Assembly: GCF_030268885.1 (NCBI RefSeq)
Contig: NZ_BSSA01000014.1
Coordinates: 124,001-188,000 of the forward strand
Direction: 5' to 3'
Length of the DNA: 64,000 nt
Source: Kitasatospora phosalacinea
GTDB lineage: Bacteria > Actinomycetota > Actinomycetes > Streptomycetales > Streptomycetaceae
The notes below the pieces were generated by a model. The model saw only the letters and a program-made list of their open reading frames with translations, searched no databases and had not been told where the DNA came from. Shown in pieces: positions 8,307-16,848 of this stretch (within the stretch, counting starts at the first letter, position 1; each line of letters opens with the position of its first letter). The position numbers were made by a program, and so were the translations under genes.

Positions 8307-9364
8307 CGGTGGTTCTCCGGAACGGGGGCGGGAGCGGCGGCGGTCTCCGGGGCGGCGGCGAAGGGGGCGGCGAGGCTGGTGAGGACGGAGCCGCCCCAGG
8401 GGGTGTCGCCGAAGGCGGTGGCGGGGAGGGCGAGCAGGCCGTGGTCGGCCAGCAGGGTCTCGGCCGGGGTGTCGACCGGGAAGAAGTAGTTGCCGGGGCT
8501 GGTGCGGGCGGCGGCCGGGATCTGCGCGCGGACGGCGGCGGGCAGCGCGGCGAGGAGGCGTTCGGCGCGGGCGGCCAGCGCGGCCCCGACCTGCCGGGGG
8601 GTGTCGGCGTGCTCGGTCAGCAGCCGTTCGGCGAAGCGGAGTTGCTCCTGGCCGGGCGGGTCGGCCCGGAAGGCCCCGACCACGGTGCTGTCGGCGTCGG
8701 CCTCGGGCAGCAGGACGATGCCGAAGGTGCGGGGCTGCAGCCAGCCCTTGGTGACCGAGTGCAGCAGGACGGCGCGGCCGGTCTCCAGCAGCCGCCGGGT
8801 GCCGGGGGCGAACGGGGTGTCCAGGTCGTAGACGGTGTCGATCAGCAGGCGCCGGTGCGGGGACCGCCGCAGCCAGGCGACCAGTTCGGCGCACTCGGGA
8901 TCGGTGAGGTACCGGCCGAGCGGCTTGCTGGGGTTGGCGAGCAGCAGGTACTCGGGGCGCTCGCCGTCCGGCGGGGCCTGCGGCAGGACGGGGGCGGGCA
9001 GGGTGGGGTAGCTGTCGGGGGCCGTCCCGGCGGCGCGGGCCAGCTCGAAGTAGACCGGGTAGACGTCGGCGGGCAGCCACAGCCGGGCGCCGGTCCCGTG
9101 CAGGTGGCGCAGGAGCAGTTCCAGTCCGTGCCGGACGCCGCGGCTGACCAGGGCACGGCGCGACCACTGCTCCGGCAGCCCGTAGCGGCGCAGCCAGGTG
9201 CGGGCGAGGTCGCAGCGGTACACCGTGCGGGCGCCGTCCTCGTCCGGGGGTTCGGGGCCCAGCGGGGCGAGCGCCCGGTAGAGGTTGGTCTCGGCGGCGT
9301 CCAGCAGGGACGGGTCGGCGTCGAGCCGCTGCCGCCGGAACGCCTGGAACTCGTCGAACCTCAT
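8303..9364 (-). CDS. PLP-dependent aminotransferase, fold type I
   Basis: A 353-residue class I/II-like aminotransferase. K206 in HSVTKGW is the likely PLP Schiff-base lysine, D176 in LIDTVYD the pyridine-nitrogen partner, and NPSKPLG at 144-150 matches the family NPxNPTG loop. It is shorter than typical aspartate aminotransferases. ATGA overlaps join it to the radical SAM gene upstream and the methyltransferase downstream. With a mandelate synthase in the cluster, one plausible job is transamination of an arylglyoxylate to an arylglycine, but the oxidase that would make the glyoxylate is not seen here. A carbon-nitrogen lyase or decarboxylase activity cannot be ruled out. Confidence 0.8.
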   Translation of the reverse strand: MRFDEFQAFRRQRLDADPSLLDAAETNLYRALAPLGPEPPDEDGARTVYRCDLARTWLRRYGLPEQWSRRALVSRGVRHGLELLLRHLHGTGARLWLPADVYPVYFELARAAGTAPDSYPTLPAPVLPQAPPDGERPEYLLLANPSKPLGRYLTDPECAELVAWLRRSPHRRLLIDTVYDLDTPFAPGTRRLLETGRAVLLHSVTKGWLQPRTFGIVLLPEADADSTVVGAFRADPPGQEQLRFAERLLTEHADTPRQVGAALAARAERLLAALPAAVRAQIPAAARTSPGNYFFPVDTPAETLLADHGLLALPATAFGDTPWGGSVLTSLAAPFAAAPETAAAPAPVPENHR

Positions 9365-10950
9365 GCCGTCGCCCCTTCCGGCGCCGGGCGGACCGCTGCC
9401 GGACGGACCGCTGCCGGACGGACCGCTGCCGGACGGACCGCTGCCGGTCGGGCCCCTCCCGGCTGGGCCCCTCCCGGCTGGGCTCCTCCCGGCTGGGCCT
9501 CTCCCGGTCGGGCCTCTTCCGTCGGCAGGACCTCCAGCGGGAGGGCACCCGCCGGGAGGATCTCGCTGGCCCGGTCCTCCAGGGAGACGTAGCAGCGGCC
9601 GTCGGCGAGGACGTTCCAGCTGCGGGCGACGCCGTGGGTGCGTTCCCAGAGCAGGCTGGGCTCGGTGTAGGCGGCGATCCGCATCGGGCGGCCGTCCCAG
9701 CTGCCGTCGAGGACCGGAGCGCCCCAGGGCAGGCGGCTCGTCTCCGCGAAGCCGTGCCGCTCGGCGAAGCCGGTGACCACGGACAGCGAGACCTGGTGGT
9801 CGCGGCTCCAGCGGTTGGCGGCGTGGTCGTGGTACAGCGACTCGGTGCTGGTGGAGACGTACAGCTCCTTGAAGCAGACCTCCTCGACGCCGTGCGCGGC
9901 GGCCCAGGAGAGGTAGGCGGCGACGCCCTCCTCGTCGGCGACGCCGCCGTGCTGGAGGACGCAGATCAGCCGCAGCCGCAGCCCGGGCCAGCGGTCGCGT
10001 CCGGCGCGCCAGGTGTCGGCGACCTCGCCGACCGGGGTGCGCAGCGCCATCAGCCGCTCGCTGGTGTCGTCGTCCTGGTGGTGCCGGGAGACGGCCAGCA
10101 CGCTCAGGCCCGCGTCGGCGAGGGCGGCCAGCCGGTCGGCCCGGTCGGCGGGGGCGAGTCCGGCGAGGTTGTGCGCGTTGCTGATCAGGACGGTCTTCGG
10201 GAAGGCGGCCGCGCAGGCGGCGACCAGCCGGAGCTGCTGGTCGAAGGGGAGCAGCGTGGGCTCGCCGCCGCCGGTGATCACCGCCCGTTCGGCGCCCGCC
10301 GCGCGGCCGCGCTCCAGCCAGTCGGCGACGGTGTCCCACGGGACCCGGGCGGGCGGCTGGTCGCTGGAGATCGAGGCGGCGGAGAAGCAGAACGCGCACT
10401 TGGCCTGGCAGGCGGCGGCCACCGGGAGGACGGAGACCGAGCGCGGGCTCAGGTCGGCGTAGGCCGCCAGGTCGGGGTTGAGCCGCAGCGAGGCGGCCAT
10501 CGCGTCCTCGACGGTGGTCGGGGTCAGGGTGATCCGCCCGTCCGGCTCCGCGGCGGGCTCGTGGACGGCGGTCAGCCGGATGCTGCCCCGGCGCAGTTCC
10601 GCGCCGAGGCCGGTGACCTCGTTGGGGTGCAGCGCGTCGGGGTCGACGGCGGTCTCCAGCACCAGCAGCCGGTCGCCGGGTATCGCCAGCCGTTCCAGCA
10701 GGCGTCCGGCCTTGGCGGTGCCGATGCCCAGTTCCGCGCGGGTCAGCAGGTGGAACCTGTCCGGGTAGGTGCTCTCCGGGATGCCCGCCTTGCCGTAGCT
10801 GAGCGCGTACTTGTCGAAGCCCCGGGCGAAGTTCGACAGCACGATGACGTGGAAGCGCGGCTCGGAGCGCTGCTGCCGGGAGCCCTGCTGATCGGAACGC
10901 TGCTGGTCGGAGCCCTGCCGGTCGGCGCGCTGCTGGTCGGTGCGGTTCAT
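9361..10950 (-). CDS. Radical SAM enzyme with repeat-rich termini
   Basis: A 529-residue protein with the radical SAM cluster motif CxxxCxxC at C181, C185 and C188 (CQAKCAFC), followed by the TGGGEPTL segment that contacts SAM. About 170 residues precede the core, which is unusually long, and SWNVLADGRCYVSLEDRASE (about 455-475) resembles the closing part of many such enzymes. The first 30 residues are a DQQRS-like pentapeptide repeat. The last 50 are GGAQP and AVRPA pentapeptides, both encoded by 15-base tandem units. It starts the minus-strand operon with the aminotransferase and methyltransferase. I do not recognise the subfamily; a carbon-centred rearrangement or modification in the pathway is likely. 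Confidence 0.82.
   Translation of the reverse strand: MNRTDQQRADRQGSDQQRSDQQGSRQQRSEPRFHVIVLSNFARGFDKYALSYGKAGIPESTYPDRFHLLTRAELGIGTAKAGRLLERLAIPGDRLLVLETAVDPDALHPNEVTGLGAELRRGSIRLTAVHEPAAEPDGRITLTPTTVEDAMAASLRLNPDLAAYADLSPRSVSVLPVAAACQAKCAFCFSAASISSDQPPARVPWDTVADWLERGRAAGAERAVITGGGEPTLLPFDQQLRLVAACAAAFPKTVLISNAHNLAGLAPADRADRLAALADAGLSVLAVSRHHQDDDTSERLMALRTPVGEVADTWRAGRDRWPGLRLRLICVLQHGGVADEEGVAAYLSWAAAHGVEEVCFKELYVSTSTESLYHDHAANRWSRDHQVSLSVVTGFAERHGFAETSRLPWGAPVLDGSWDGRPMRIAAYTEPSLLWERTHGVARSWNVLADGRCYVSLEDRASEILPAGALPLEVLPTEEARPGEAQPGGAQPGGAQPGGARPAAVRPAAVRPAAVRPAAVRPAPEGATA
9391..9510 (+). repeat. Two adjoining 15-base tandem arrays inside the radical SAM gene
   Basis: Four copies of GACCGCTGCCGGACG (9391-9450, the last with one change) are followed by four copies of GGCCCCTCCCGGCTG with minor changes (9451-9510). 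On the coding strand they give Ala-Val-Arg-Pro-Ala and Gly-Gly-Ala-Gln-Pro pentapeptides. A related 15-base array lies at the other end of the same gene, around 10866-10940. Confidence 0.9.
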
Positions 10951-11041
10951 CGGGCCATCATGCCCCGGCCGCCCGGCCGGGGGAACGGGGTTTTCGCCGC
11001 GGGCGCGGGACGGGTCCGGCGCCCGCGGCGGTCGCCGGGCG

Positions 11042-12532
11042 TCAGGAGACGTTGACGTTGACGTCGTCGAGCACGAAGGAGGTCTGCTTGGTGTAGTCCT
11101 CGGTGCCGGTGAACTTCAGCGTGACGCTCTGGCCCGCGTAGGCGGCGAGGTCGAAGGTGCGCTGCTGGTAGCCCGCGGCGGCGTTGGTGTTGCTGTAGCT
11201 GGCGAGGGTGGTGCCGTTGGCGGTGACGGTGAGGGTGTCGAAGGCACTGGTGGTGGAGGCTGCGCTGTCGATGTGCAGCCAGAAGCTGAGCCTGTAGGCG
11301 GCGCAGCCCGCGGGGAGGGTGACGGTCTGGGCGAGGGTGTCGGTGGTGGCGGCGCCGTAGCCGTCGAGCCAGGCGTCGTAGCTGCCGCTGTGGGCGGGTT
11401 CGCTGCTGCTGGAGTTGATGGTGCTGGTGCCGTTGCTGTTGGTCTCGGTCCAGCCGGAGGTGGAGCCGGTCTCGAAGCCGGGGTTGGTGATCAGCTGGGC
11501 GGCGGTGCAGCCGGTGCCGCCGCCCGTCCCGCCGCCGGTGCCGGTGCCGCTGCCCTGGGCGAGCCAGGCGGTGGCGTTGAGGGCGAGGGCGGCGTCGGTG
11601 CCGGCCGGGTCGTTCCAGCCGTCGTAGAGGGTGTTGCCGGACTGGCCGGTGCCGTCGTCGATCGGGGAGGAGTCGCCCCAGATGGCGACCCGGCCGCTGC
11701 CGAAGGTGGAGGTGGCGAAGGCGGCGCCGGTGGTGCCGCTGTAGCCGGTGCGGTACAGCAGGCCCTTCACGTTCGGGTTGTCGGCGGGCTTGAGCGTGAA
11801 GGTGGTGCCGTTGCGGATGATCGAGCCGGTGACCTTGCCGAAGGGGCCGTTGAGCACCGGGTCGGTGGTGTCGGTGATCGCGCGCGGGTTGTCGGTGGTG
11901 ATGTTCAGCAGGTCGACGGAGAAGCCGAACGGGTCGGTGTTGTCGACGCCGTTGCTGGTGAGCAGGTCGTTGATGACGGCCGGGGAGTCCCAGCCGTCGT
12001 TGTTGCGGTCGCTCTGGGTGTGGTCGGAGACCAGGAACAGGCCGCCGCCGTTCTTGACGAACGTCATCACGGCGGTCTTCTCGGCGGTGCTGAGCCGGAT
12101 GTTGGGCTCGGGGAGCACGAACTCGTCGAAGTTGGCGAGGTCGAGCGCGCCGCCGGTGCCGTAGGTGATGGTGCTGCCCGCGGGGAGGGTCTTGAGGCTG
12201 TAGTTGCCGGTCTTCTGCAGCGCGACGCCCCAGGCGGAGATGGCGCCGGTCCAGGAGGTCTCGGTGCTGGGGTTGGCGTTCTGGGTGAGCGGGTCGGGCT
12301 GGCTGGTGGAGATGATCCAGTCCGCGTTCCCGGCGGTCTCGCCCTTGCTGTTGTCGAACAGCACCCGCTTGGGGGTGGTCACGGTGGCCACGGTGGTGGC
12401 GGTGCTGCCGGCGGCGGTGCCGGTGGTCGCCGCGGCGGCGGGGTGCGGCTGGACGGTCGCGGCCGCGGCGGCCAGCAGCAGGCCGGTCGCGGCGAGGGCG
12501 GACGGGCGGACGGCCTTCGGAGCCCTGATCAT
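11042..12532 (-). CDS. Secreted protein with ThuA/GATase-like core and C-terminal jelly-roll-like domain
   Basis: A 496-residue exported protein. An N-terminal signal sequence (basic start, then LLLAAAAATVQ, cleavage near HPAAAA) is followed by a core from about residue 55 that begins KRVLFDNSKGETAGNADWI. The core includes FVKNGGGLFLVSDHTQSD and GRVAIWGDSSP, which look like the glutamine-amidotransferase-type alpha/beta fold seen in ThuA-like proteins. A Gly/Thr linker near 330-345 leads to a C-terminal domain opening with LITNPGFETGS, typical of carbohydrate-binding jelly rolls. GAGGAG precedes the ATG by about seven bases. It lies beside secreted GH30 enzymes, so a role in polysaccharide handling is plausible. 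The catalytic function is not established. Confidence 0.65.
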   Translation of the reverse strand: MIRAPKAVRPSALAATGLLLAAAAATVQPHPAAAATTGTAAGSTATTVATVTTPKRVLFDNSKGETAGNADWIISTSQPDPLTQNANPSTETSWTGAISAWGVALQKTGNYSLKTLPAGSTITYGTGGALDLANFDEFVLPEPNIRLSTAEKTAVMTFVKNGGGLFLVSDHTQSDRNNDGWDSPAVINDLLTSNGVDNTDPFGFSVDLLNITTDNPRAITDTTDPVLNGPFGKVTGSIIRNGTTFTLKPADNPNVKGLLYRTGYSGTTGAAFATSTFGSGRVAIWGDSSPIDDGTGQSGNTLYDGWNDPAGTDAALALNATAWLAQGSGTGTGGGTGGGTGCTAAQLITNPGFETGSTSGWTETNSNGTSTINSSSSEPAHSGSYDAWLDGYGAATTDTLAQTVTLPAGCAAYRLSFWLHIDSAASTTSAFDTLTVTANGTTLASYSNTNAAAGYQQRTFDLAAYAGQSVTLKFTGTEDYTKQTSFVLDDVNVNVS

Positions 12533-12701
12533 CTGTCGATCTCCTCGTACCGGGGAAGGGGGCGGCGCAGACGTGTGCTACGCGCGTAGGTGCACCGGCA
12601 CGGTCCCATGGTGAGGTAAGCGGGGCTTGAACGGAACACGTCGACTCGACGGAGTGTCGGCTGACGCCGGATCAGCGCGCCGGGCTCCCGGCGGTGGTGG
12701 A

Positions 12702-12742
12702 GCGCCCGCCGCGGGTGCTCAGGCACCACCCGCGACGGGCGC
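12702..12742 (-). terminator. Long hairpin downstream of the first GH30 gene
   Basis: A 16-base stem, 12702-12717 against 12727-12742, with one mismatch and a 9-base loop. It lies about 50 bases past the stop of the minus-strand GH30 gene and before the promoter region of the next minus-strand gene. No U-tract is evident, as is usual for high-G+C terminators. Confidence 0.65.
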
Positions 12743-12795
12743 CCCGCGGGGCGGTCCGGTCCACCAACCGGCCGCCCCGGTCTCGGGGGGTGCGG

Positions 12796-14688
12796 TCAGC
12801 CGACCGCGGTCAGGCGGAAGGACTGGGCCGGGCCGCCGGTGCAGGTCCACTGCTGGAGGCGGGCGCCGTCGGCGGTGGAGACGTCGGTGACGTCCAGGCA
12901 CTTGCCGCTGTTGCGGTTGACCAACGTCCAGGCGCCGTCGGCCCGTTGGACCGGCTTGAACTGCTGGTTCGCCCCGGCGGACCACTGCCAGGTCTGCAGC
13001 TTGGCCCCGTCGGCGGTGGCGGCGCCGGTGACATCCAGCACCTGGGCGGCCGCGGCGGCGTTGCGGTTGGTGACGCGGTAGTAGCCGCCGTCGGTGGGTG
13101 TGAACTGCCACTGCTGGTTGGCGCCGCCGCCGCACGCCCACTGCTGGACGGCGGTGCCGTTGGCGGTGCCCCAGCCGGTGGCGTCCACGCACTTGCCGGA
13201 GTTGGCGTTGGCCAGGGTGTACCAGGCCGCGGTGTCGACCGGGCCGCCGCCCGTGCTCCCGCCGCTGGGCGCGCCGGGCCAGGTGAAGGTGGCGACCGCA
13301 CCGGCCGGGAGGTCGTAGACCAGGGAGCGGCCGCTGTCGGTGATCGAGAAGTGCTGGGAGCCGCCGGTGGCGTTGAGCACCACCGCGCCGCGCGAGCCGT
13401 CCGGGTTCAGGAAGGCGACGTCCTGCAGGCCGCCGCCGCCCTGGCTGGTGGAGCCGATCCGGTGGGCGCCGGGCCGGACGAACTTGGAGACGTGGCCGAG
13501 CACGTAGTACTCGGCGTTCTTGCGGTACGTGCCGCCGCCGACCTCCAGCACGCCGTTGCAGGTGGTGGAGCAGTTGCCGTACTGCGGGCCGCCGTTGGCG
13601 TCCAGCGCGACGTTCCACAGCACCGCGGTGCGGCCGCCGCTGCGCAGGTTGCGGATGACGAGGTTCTCGGTCTGCCACTTCAGCGTGCTGCTGAAGGTCT
13701 GCTCCGGGGTGGCCGCGTCGGTGCCGGTGCACTCGGTGAAGAACACCGCCTTCCCGGTGCTCGCGACCTGCTGCTCGGCCTCGGGCTGGCCGCCGTAGCA
13801 GTGGAACGCGGCGCCCTTGAGCCGGGCCACCGAGGCGTCCTGGGAGAGCACGCTCAGCGGGAAGGAGGTGTCGTCCCAGTTGTGGTCGTACGCGTAGAGC
13901 TCGGTGGGCAGGCCCGCCGCGGTCAGCTTGGCGTCCAACACCTTGACGAAGTCGGCCTGTTGGGCGGCCGTCATCCCGGTGGAGGGGTAACTCGTCTGGA
14001 ACTTCGGCTCGTTGGCCACCGTCAGGTCGCTGATCGGGGCGCCCGCCGCGCCGTACGCCTGAATCGCCCTGACCAGGTAGTCGGCGAAGTCGCCGTAGTT
14101 CTCCGGCTTCAGGCTGCCGCCGTTCAGCGAGCCCGAGGTCTTCATCCAGGCGGGCGGCGACCACGGGGTGCCCATGATCCGGATGTTCGGGTTGACGGCG
14201 CGGGCCTGGTTGATCGCGGGCAGGATCTCCTGCTGGTCGCGGGCGATCGAGAACGAGCCCCTGGTGTCCTCGTACGAGTAGAACGGCAGGTGCGAGACGA
14301 AGTCGGAGGCGCCCAGCGGCTGGCGCAGGTAGTTGAGGCCGATGCCGCCGCCCGCGGTGGAGAACAGGTCGTTCATCAGGGCGGCCCGGGTGGTCGCGGA
14401 CAGGCCCGCCACCAGGTGCGCGGAGGACTCGGTGAACGCGGCGCCGAAGCCGACCAGCGGCTGCTGCACGTCGGCCGCGTCGACCGCGATGTCCTGCGCC
14501 TGCGGAGAGGTGGCGGAGAACGGGACGGCGGCGGCCTGGGCGAGGCGGCTGCTGCCGTCCGCGGTGGTGATCCACACCTGGGCGGTGGTGTCGGCGGCCC
14601 CGGCGGCCGTGCTGCCGACGGTGGCCAGACCCGCGGCGGCCAGCGCGAGGGCCACGGCGATCCGGGCGGGGCGGTGCGGTCCGTGCAT
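12796..14688 (-). CDS. Secreted GH30 glycoside hydrolase with ricin-type CBM13
   Basis: A 630-residue secreted beta-glycosidase. A signal peptide (about 1-31, ending AAGAA) is followed by a GH30 (beta/alpha)8 barrel with its side beta domain to about residue 475. The acid/base glutamate lies in TVANEPKF and the nucleophile in VFFTECTG. A Gly/Ser linker leads to a C-terminal ricin-B lectin domain with repeated CVDATGWGT, VLDVTGAAT and CLDVTDVST units and QQW-like motifs. It is closely related in layout to the next GH30 gene and lies 78 bases downstream of it, so the two may be co-transcribed under the divergent LacI regulator. The family covers glucosylceramidases, beta-1,6-glucanases and beta-1,6-galactanases; the linkage cannot be chosen here. 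Confidence 0.9.
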   Translation of the reverse strand: MHGPHRPARIAVALALAAAGLATVGSTAAGAADTTAQVWITTADGSSRLAQAAAVPFSATSPQAQDIAVDAADVQQPLVGFGAAFTESSAHLVAGLSATTRAALMNDLFSTAGGGIGLNYLRQPLGASDFVSHLPFYSYEDTRGSFSIARDQQEILPAINQARAVNPNIRIMGTPWSPPAWMKTSGSLNGGSLKPENYGDFADYLVRAIQAYGAAGAPISDLTVANEPKFQTSYPSTGMTAAQQADFVKVLDAKLTAAGLPTELYAYDHNWDDTSFPLSVLSQDASVARLKGAAFHCYGGQPEAEQQVASTGKAVFFTECTGTDAATPEQTFSSTLKWQTENLVIRNLRSGGRTAVLWNVALDANGGPQYGNCSTTCNGVLEVGGGTYRKNAEYYVLGHVSKFVRPGAHRIGSTSQGGGGLQDVAFLNPDGSRGAVVLNATGGSQHFSITDSGRSLVYDLPAGAVATFTWPGAPSGGSTGGGPVDTAAWYTLANANSGKCVDATGWGTANGTAVQQWACGGGANQQWQFTPTDGGYYRVTNRNAAAAAQVLDVTGAATADGAKLQTWQWSAGANQQFKPVQRADGAWTLVNRNSGKCLDVTDVSTADGARLQQWTCTGGPAQSFRLTAVG

Positions 14689-14766
14689 GGACTGCTCCTC
14701 GTGGGGGTGGGGTGGGTGGGGTGGTGCGCGCGGAGCGTCGGGTGTTCCGCGGGCACGGGGTGGGGG

Positions 14767-16689
14767 TCAGCGGTAGAGGCGGACGTCCGCGAGGCTCCAC
14801 CAGCCGGGCGCGGCAGCGGTGTTGGTGATCCGCAGGTAGCGGGTCCGGGTGCTGCGCGGCAGGTCGACGGTGGTCAGCTGGCCGGCGCCGGCGCCGGTGG
14901 CCAGCGGGTGCCACGCGGTGCCGTCCTCGCTGCTCTCGATCCGCCAACTGCGGGCGTAGTCACCGAGGTTGTCGCCGCTGTCGAGGGCGATCCGGTCGAA
15001 GGCGGTGCGCCGCCCGAGGTCGATCTGCAGGTACTGGCCGGGGGCCTGGGCCTGCCCGGTGCTCCACCGGGTGGAGCCGTCGGCGTCGATCGCCGCGCGG
15101 GCGTCGGCCGCGGCCGGCCGGGCGGTGGCGGTGGCGCCGGTGAGCGGCACCTCGCGCCGATCGGCCTTCGGCGCAGCGGACTTGGGCCAGCGGAAGGTGG
15201 CGAGTGCCCCGCCGGGCAGGGTGTACTCGAAGCTCTGCCCGCCGACCGCGACGGCGAAGTCGCGCGGCGCGTCGTTCTCGTTGTGCACCACCAGCACGGT
15301 CGACCCGTCCGGGTCGGTGAACGCGACGTCGATCAACTGCCCGTTCCAGCCGGGCGTTCCGAAGCTGGTGCTGGCGATCCGGACGGCGCCGGGGCGGACG
15401 AACTTCGACAGGTGGCCGATGGTGTAGTACTCGGCGCCGGTGCTCACGCCGCCGTCGCCGTGCACGGTCAGCAGCGCGGTGCAGGTGCCGCAGCCGCCGT
15501 TGTGCGGGCCGTCGTGCTCGTCCAGCGCGATGTTCCAGTTCAGCACCGACTTGGCCCAGTTGCGGGTCGCGCCGACGGTCAGGTTCCGGGCGTGCCAGGT
15601 CAGCGTCCCGCGGAAGGTCTGCGCCGCGGTGTCGTCCGGGCCGTGCGAGCCCGAGCACTCGGTGAACCAGATGCCCTTGTCCGGGTGCGCCTCGTGCAGC
15701 GCGCTCTGCGCGGACGGGTCGCCCGCGTAGCAGTGGTAGGCCGTCCCGGCCAGCCACTCGGCGGCGTCGCTGTCCAGCAGCCGGTAGGGGTAGTCGGTCT
15801 CCGGGTCCTCGCCGGGCGGGGTGTTGCGGACGTCGTCCGGGTGGGTGGCCCAGTTGTGGTCGTAGCCGAGGATCCTCGTGCGCGGACTGGCCTTCGCCAG
15901 CAGCGGCCCGAGCGCCTCGACCACCTTCTCCTCCTGCTCGGCGGTCAGGTCGGTGCCCGGGTACGCGTTGGGTTTGCGGTTCTGCGGCTCGTTCTGCACC
16001 GTCAGGTAGTCCACCGGGACGCCCGCCGCCGCGTACGCCTGCACGAACTTCACCAGGTAGCGGGCGTACGCGTCGTAGACCGCCGGGTCGTCCTTCAGCT
16101 TGCCCTCCAGCAGGGAGTCGCCGGTCTTCATCCAGGCGGGCGGGCTCCACGGCGTCGCCACCACCTTCAGCTCCGGGTTCAGGCTCCGGGCCCGGCGCAG
16201 CAGCGGCAGGATCTGCTGCTCGTCGTGGGCGATCGAGAACCGGCTCAGCGTGAAGTCGCTCTGCCCGGCCGGGACGTCGTCGTAGGTGTAGTGCGCGGCG
16301 GCGGCCGTGAAGTCGGAGGAGCCGACGGGCTGGCGCACCATGCTGATGCCGATGCCCTCGGCCGGGTCGAAGAGGCGGCGCAGTGCGGCGTCCCGCTCGG
16401 CCGGGGGCAGCGCGCTCAGGACGGCGGCGGAGGAGTCGGTGACCGAGGCGCCGAAGCCGTCCATCCGCTGGAAGGTCCGGGTCGGGTCGACGGTGACGGT
16501 GGTGCGGGTGGACGCGCCCGGGTGGAACGCCACCGACGGGCGCCGGTGCAGCAGTTCGGCCCCGTCCGGGGTGGTGACCCAGACCTCGACCCCGGGGGCG
16601 GCGGGCCGGTGCAGGGGCGCCGGGGCGGCGCCCGCCAGGCCCAGGGTCAGGGCGGCCGCCGTGGCGGCGCCGAGCACGCGTCGGTACAT
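14767..16689 (-). CDS. Secreted GH30 glycoside hydrolase with F5/8-type C-terminal domain
   Basis: A 640-residue secreted enzyme. The signal peptide is at about 1-22 (GAATAAALTLGLAGAAPA). The GH30 catalytic domain carries the acid/base glutamate in TVQNEPQN and the nucleophile in WFTECSGS. The C-terminal part, from about residue 510, has ARAAIDADGSTRW, YLQIDLGRR and TRYLRITN, the hallmarks of a discoidin/F5-8C carbohydrate-binding domain, so it differs from its paralogue in its binding module. GAGAGG precedes the ATG. It is divergent from a LacI regulator, with GTTTCAT repeats in its leader. Beta-1,6-galactan or glucan cleavage is a reasonable guess within the family. Confidence 0.9.
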   Translation of the reverse strand: MYRRVLGAATAAALTLGLAGAAPAPLHRPAAPGVEVWVTTPDGAELLHRRPSVAFHPGASTRTTVTVDPTRTFQRMDGFGASVTDSSAAVLSALPPAERDAALRRLFDPAEGIGISMVRQPVGSSDFTAAAAHYTYDDVPAGQSDFTLSRFSIAHDEQQILPLLRRARSLNPELKVVATPWSPPAWMKTGDSLLEGKLKDDPAVYDAYARYLVKFVQAYAAAGVPVDYLTVQNEPQNRKPNAYPGTDLTAEQEEKVVEALGPLLAKASPRTRILGYDHNWATHPDDVRNTPPGEDPETDYPYRLLDSDAAEWLAGTAYHCYAGDPSAQSALHEAHPDKGIWFTECSGSHGPDDTAAQTFRGTLTWHARNLTVGATRNWAKSVLNWNIALDEHDGPHNGGCGTCTALLTVHGDGGVSTGAEYYTIGHLSKFVRPGAVRIASTSFGTPGWNGQLIDVAFTDPDGSTVLVVHNENDAPRDFAVAVGGQSFEYTLPGGALATFRWPKSAAPKADRREVPLTGATATARPAAADARAAIDADGSTRWSTGQAQAPGQYLQIDLGRRTAFDRIALDSGDNLGDYARSWRIESSEDGTAWHPLATGAGAGQLTTVDLPRSTRTRYLRITNTAAAPGWWSLADVRLYR

Positions 16690-16710
16690 CGGGGTCCTCT
16701 CGCTCTGCCT

Positions 16711-16848
16711 TCATGAAACAAAATGAAACATTTCTGATACACCTGCGTGCGTTCAGGAAACGGCACCCGCTTTCCCGCTGTCAAGATTCGTGCAGCCCTT
16801 GCCAGTTGGGAGTTGTATGATCGGCTTCGTGAAACGAAACGATGAAAC
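16711..16848. promoter_or_regulatory. Divergent GH30/lacI promoter region with iterated GAAAC half-sites
   Basis: TGAAAC occurs at 16714-16719, 16724-16729, 16830-16835 and 16843-16848, with another GAAAC at 16836-16840. Two copies lie in the GH30 leader and three overlap the LacI start codon. A -10-like TATGAT lies at 16816-16821 for the regulator. The sites are placed to repress both directions, so control by the adjacent LacI protein is likely but inferred. Confidence 0.6.

Noticed and set aside
9391..9510. CRISPR-like array
   Set aside because: Units are 15 bases, directly abutting, with no spacers, and lie in frame inside a coding gene.
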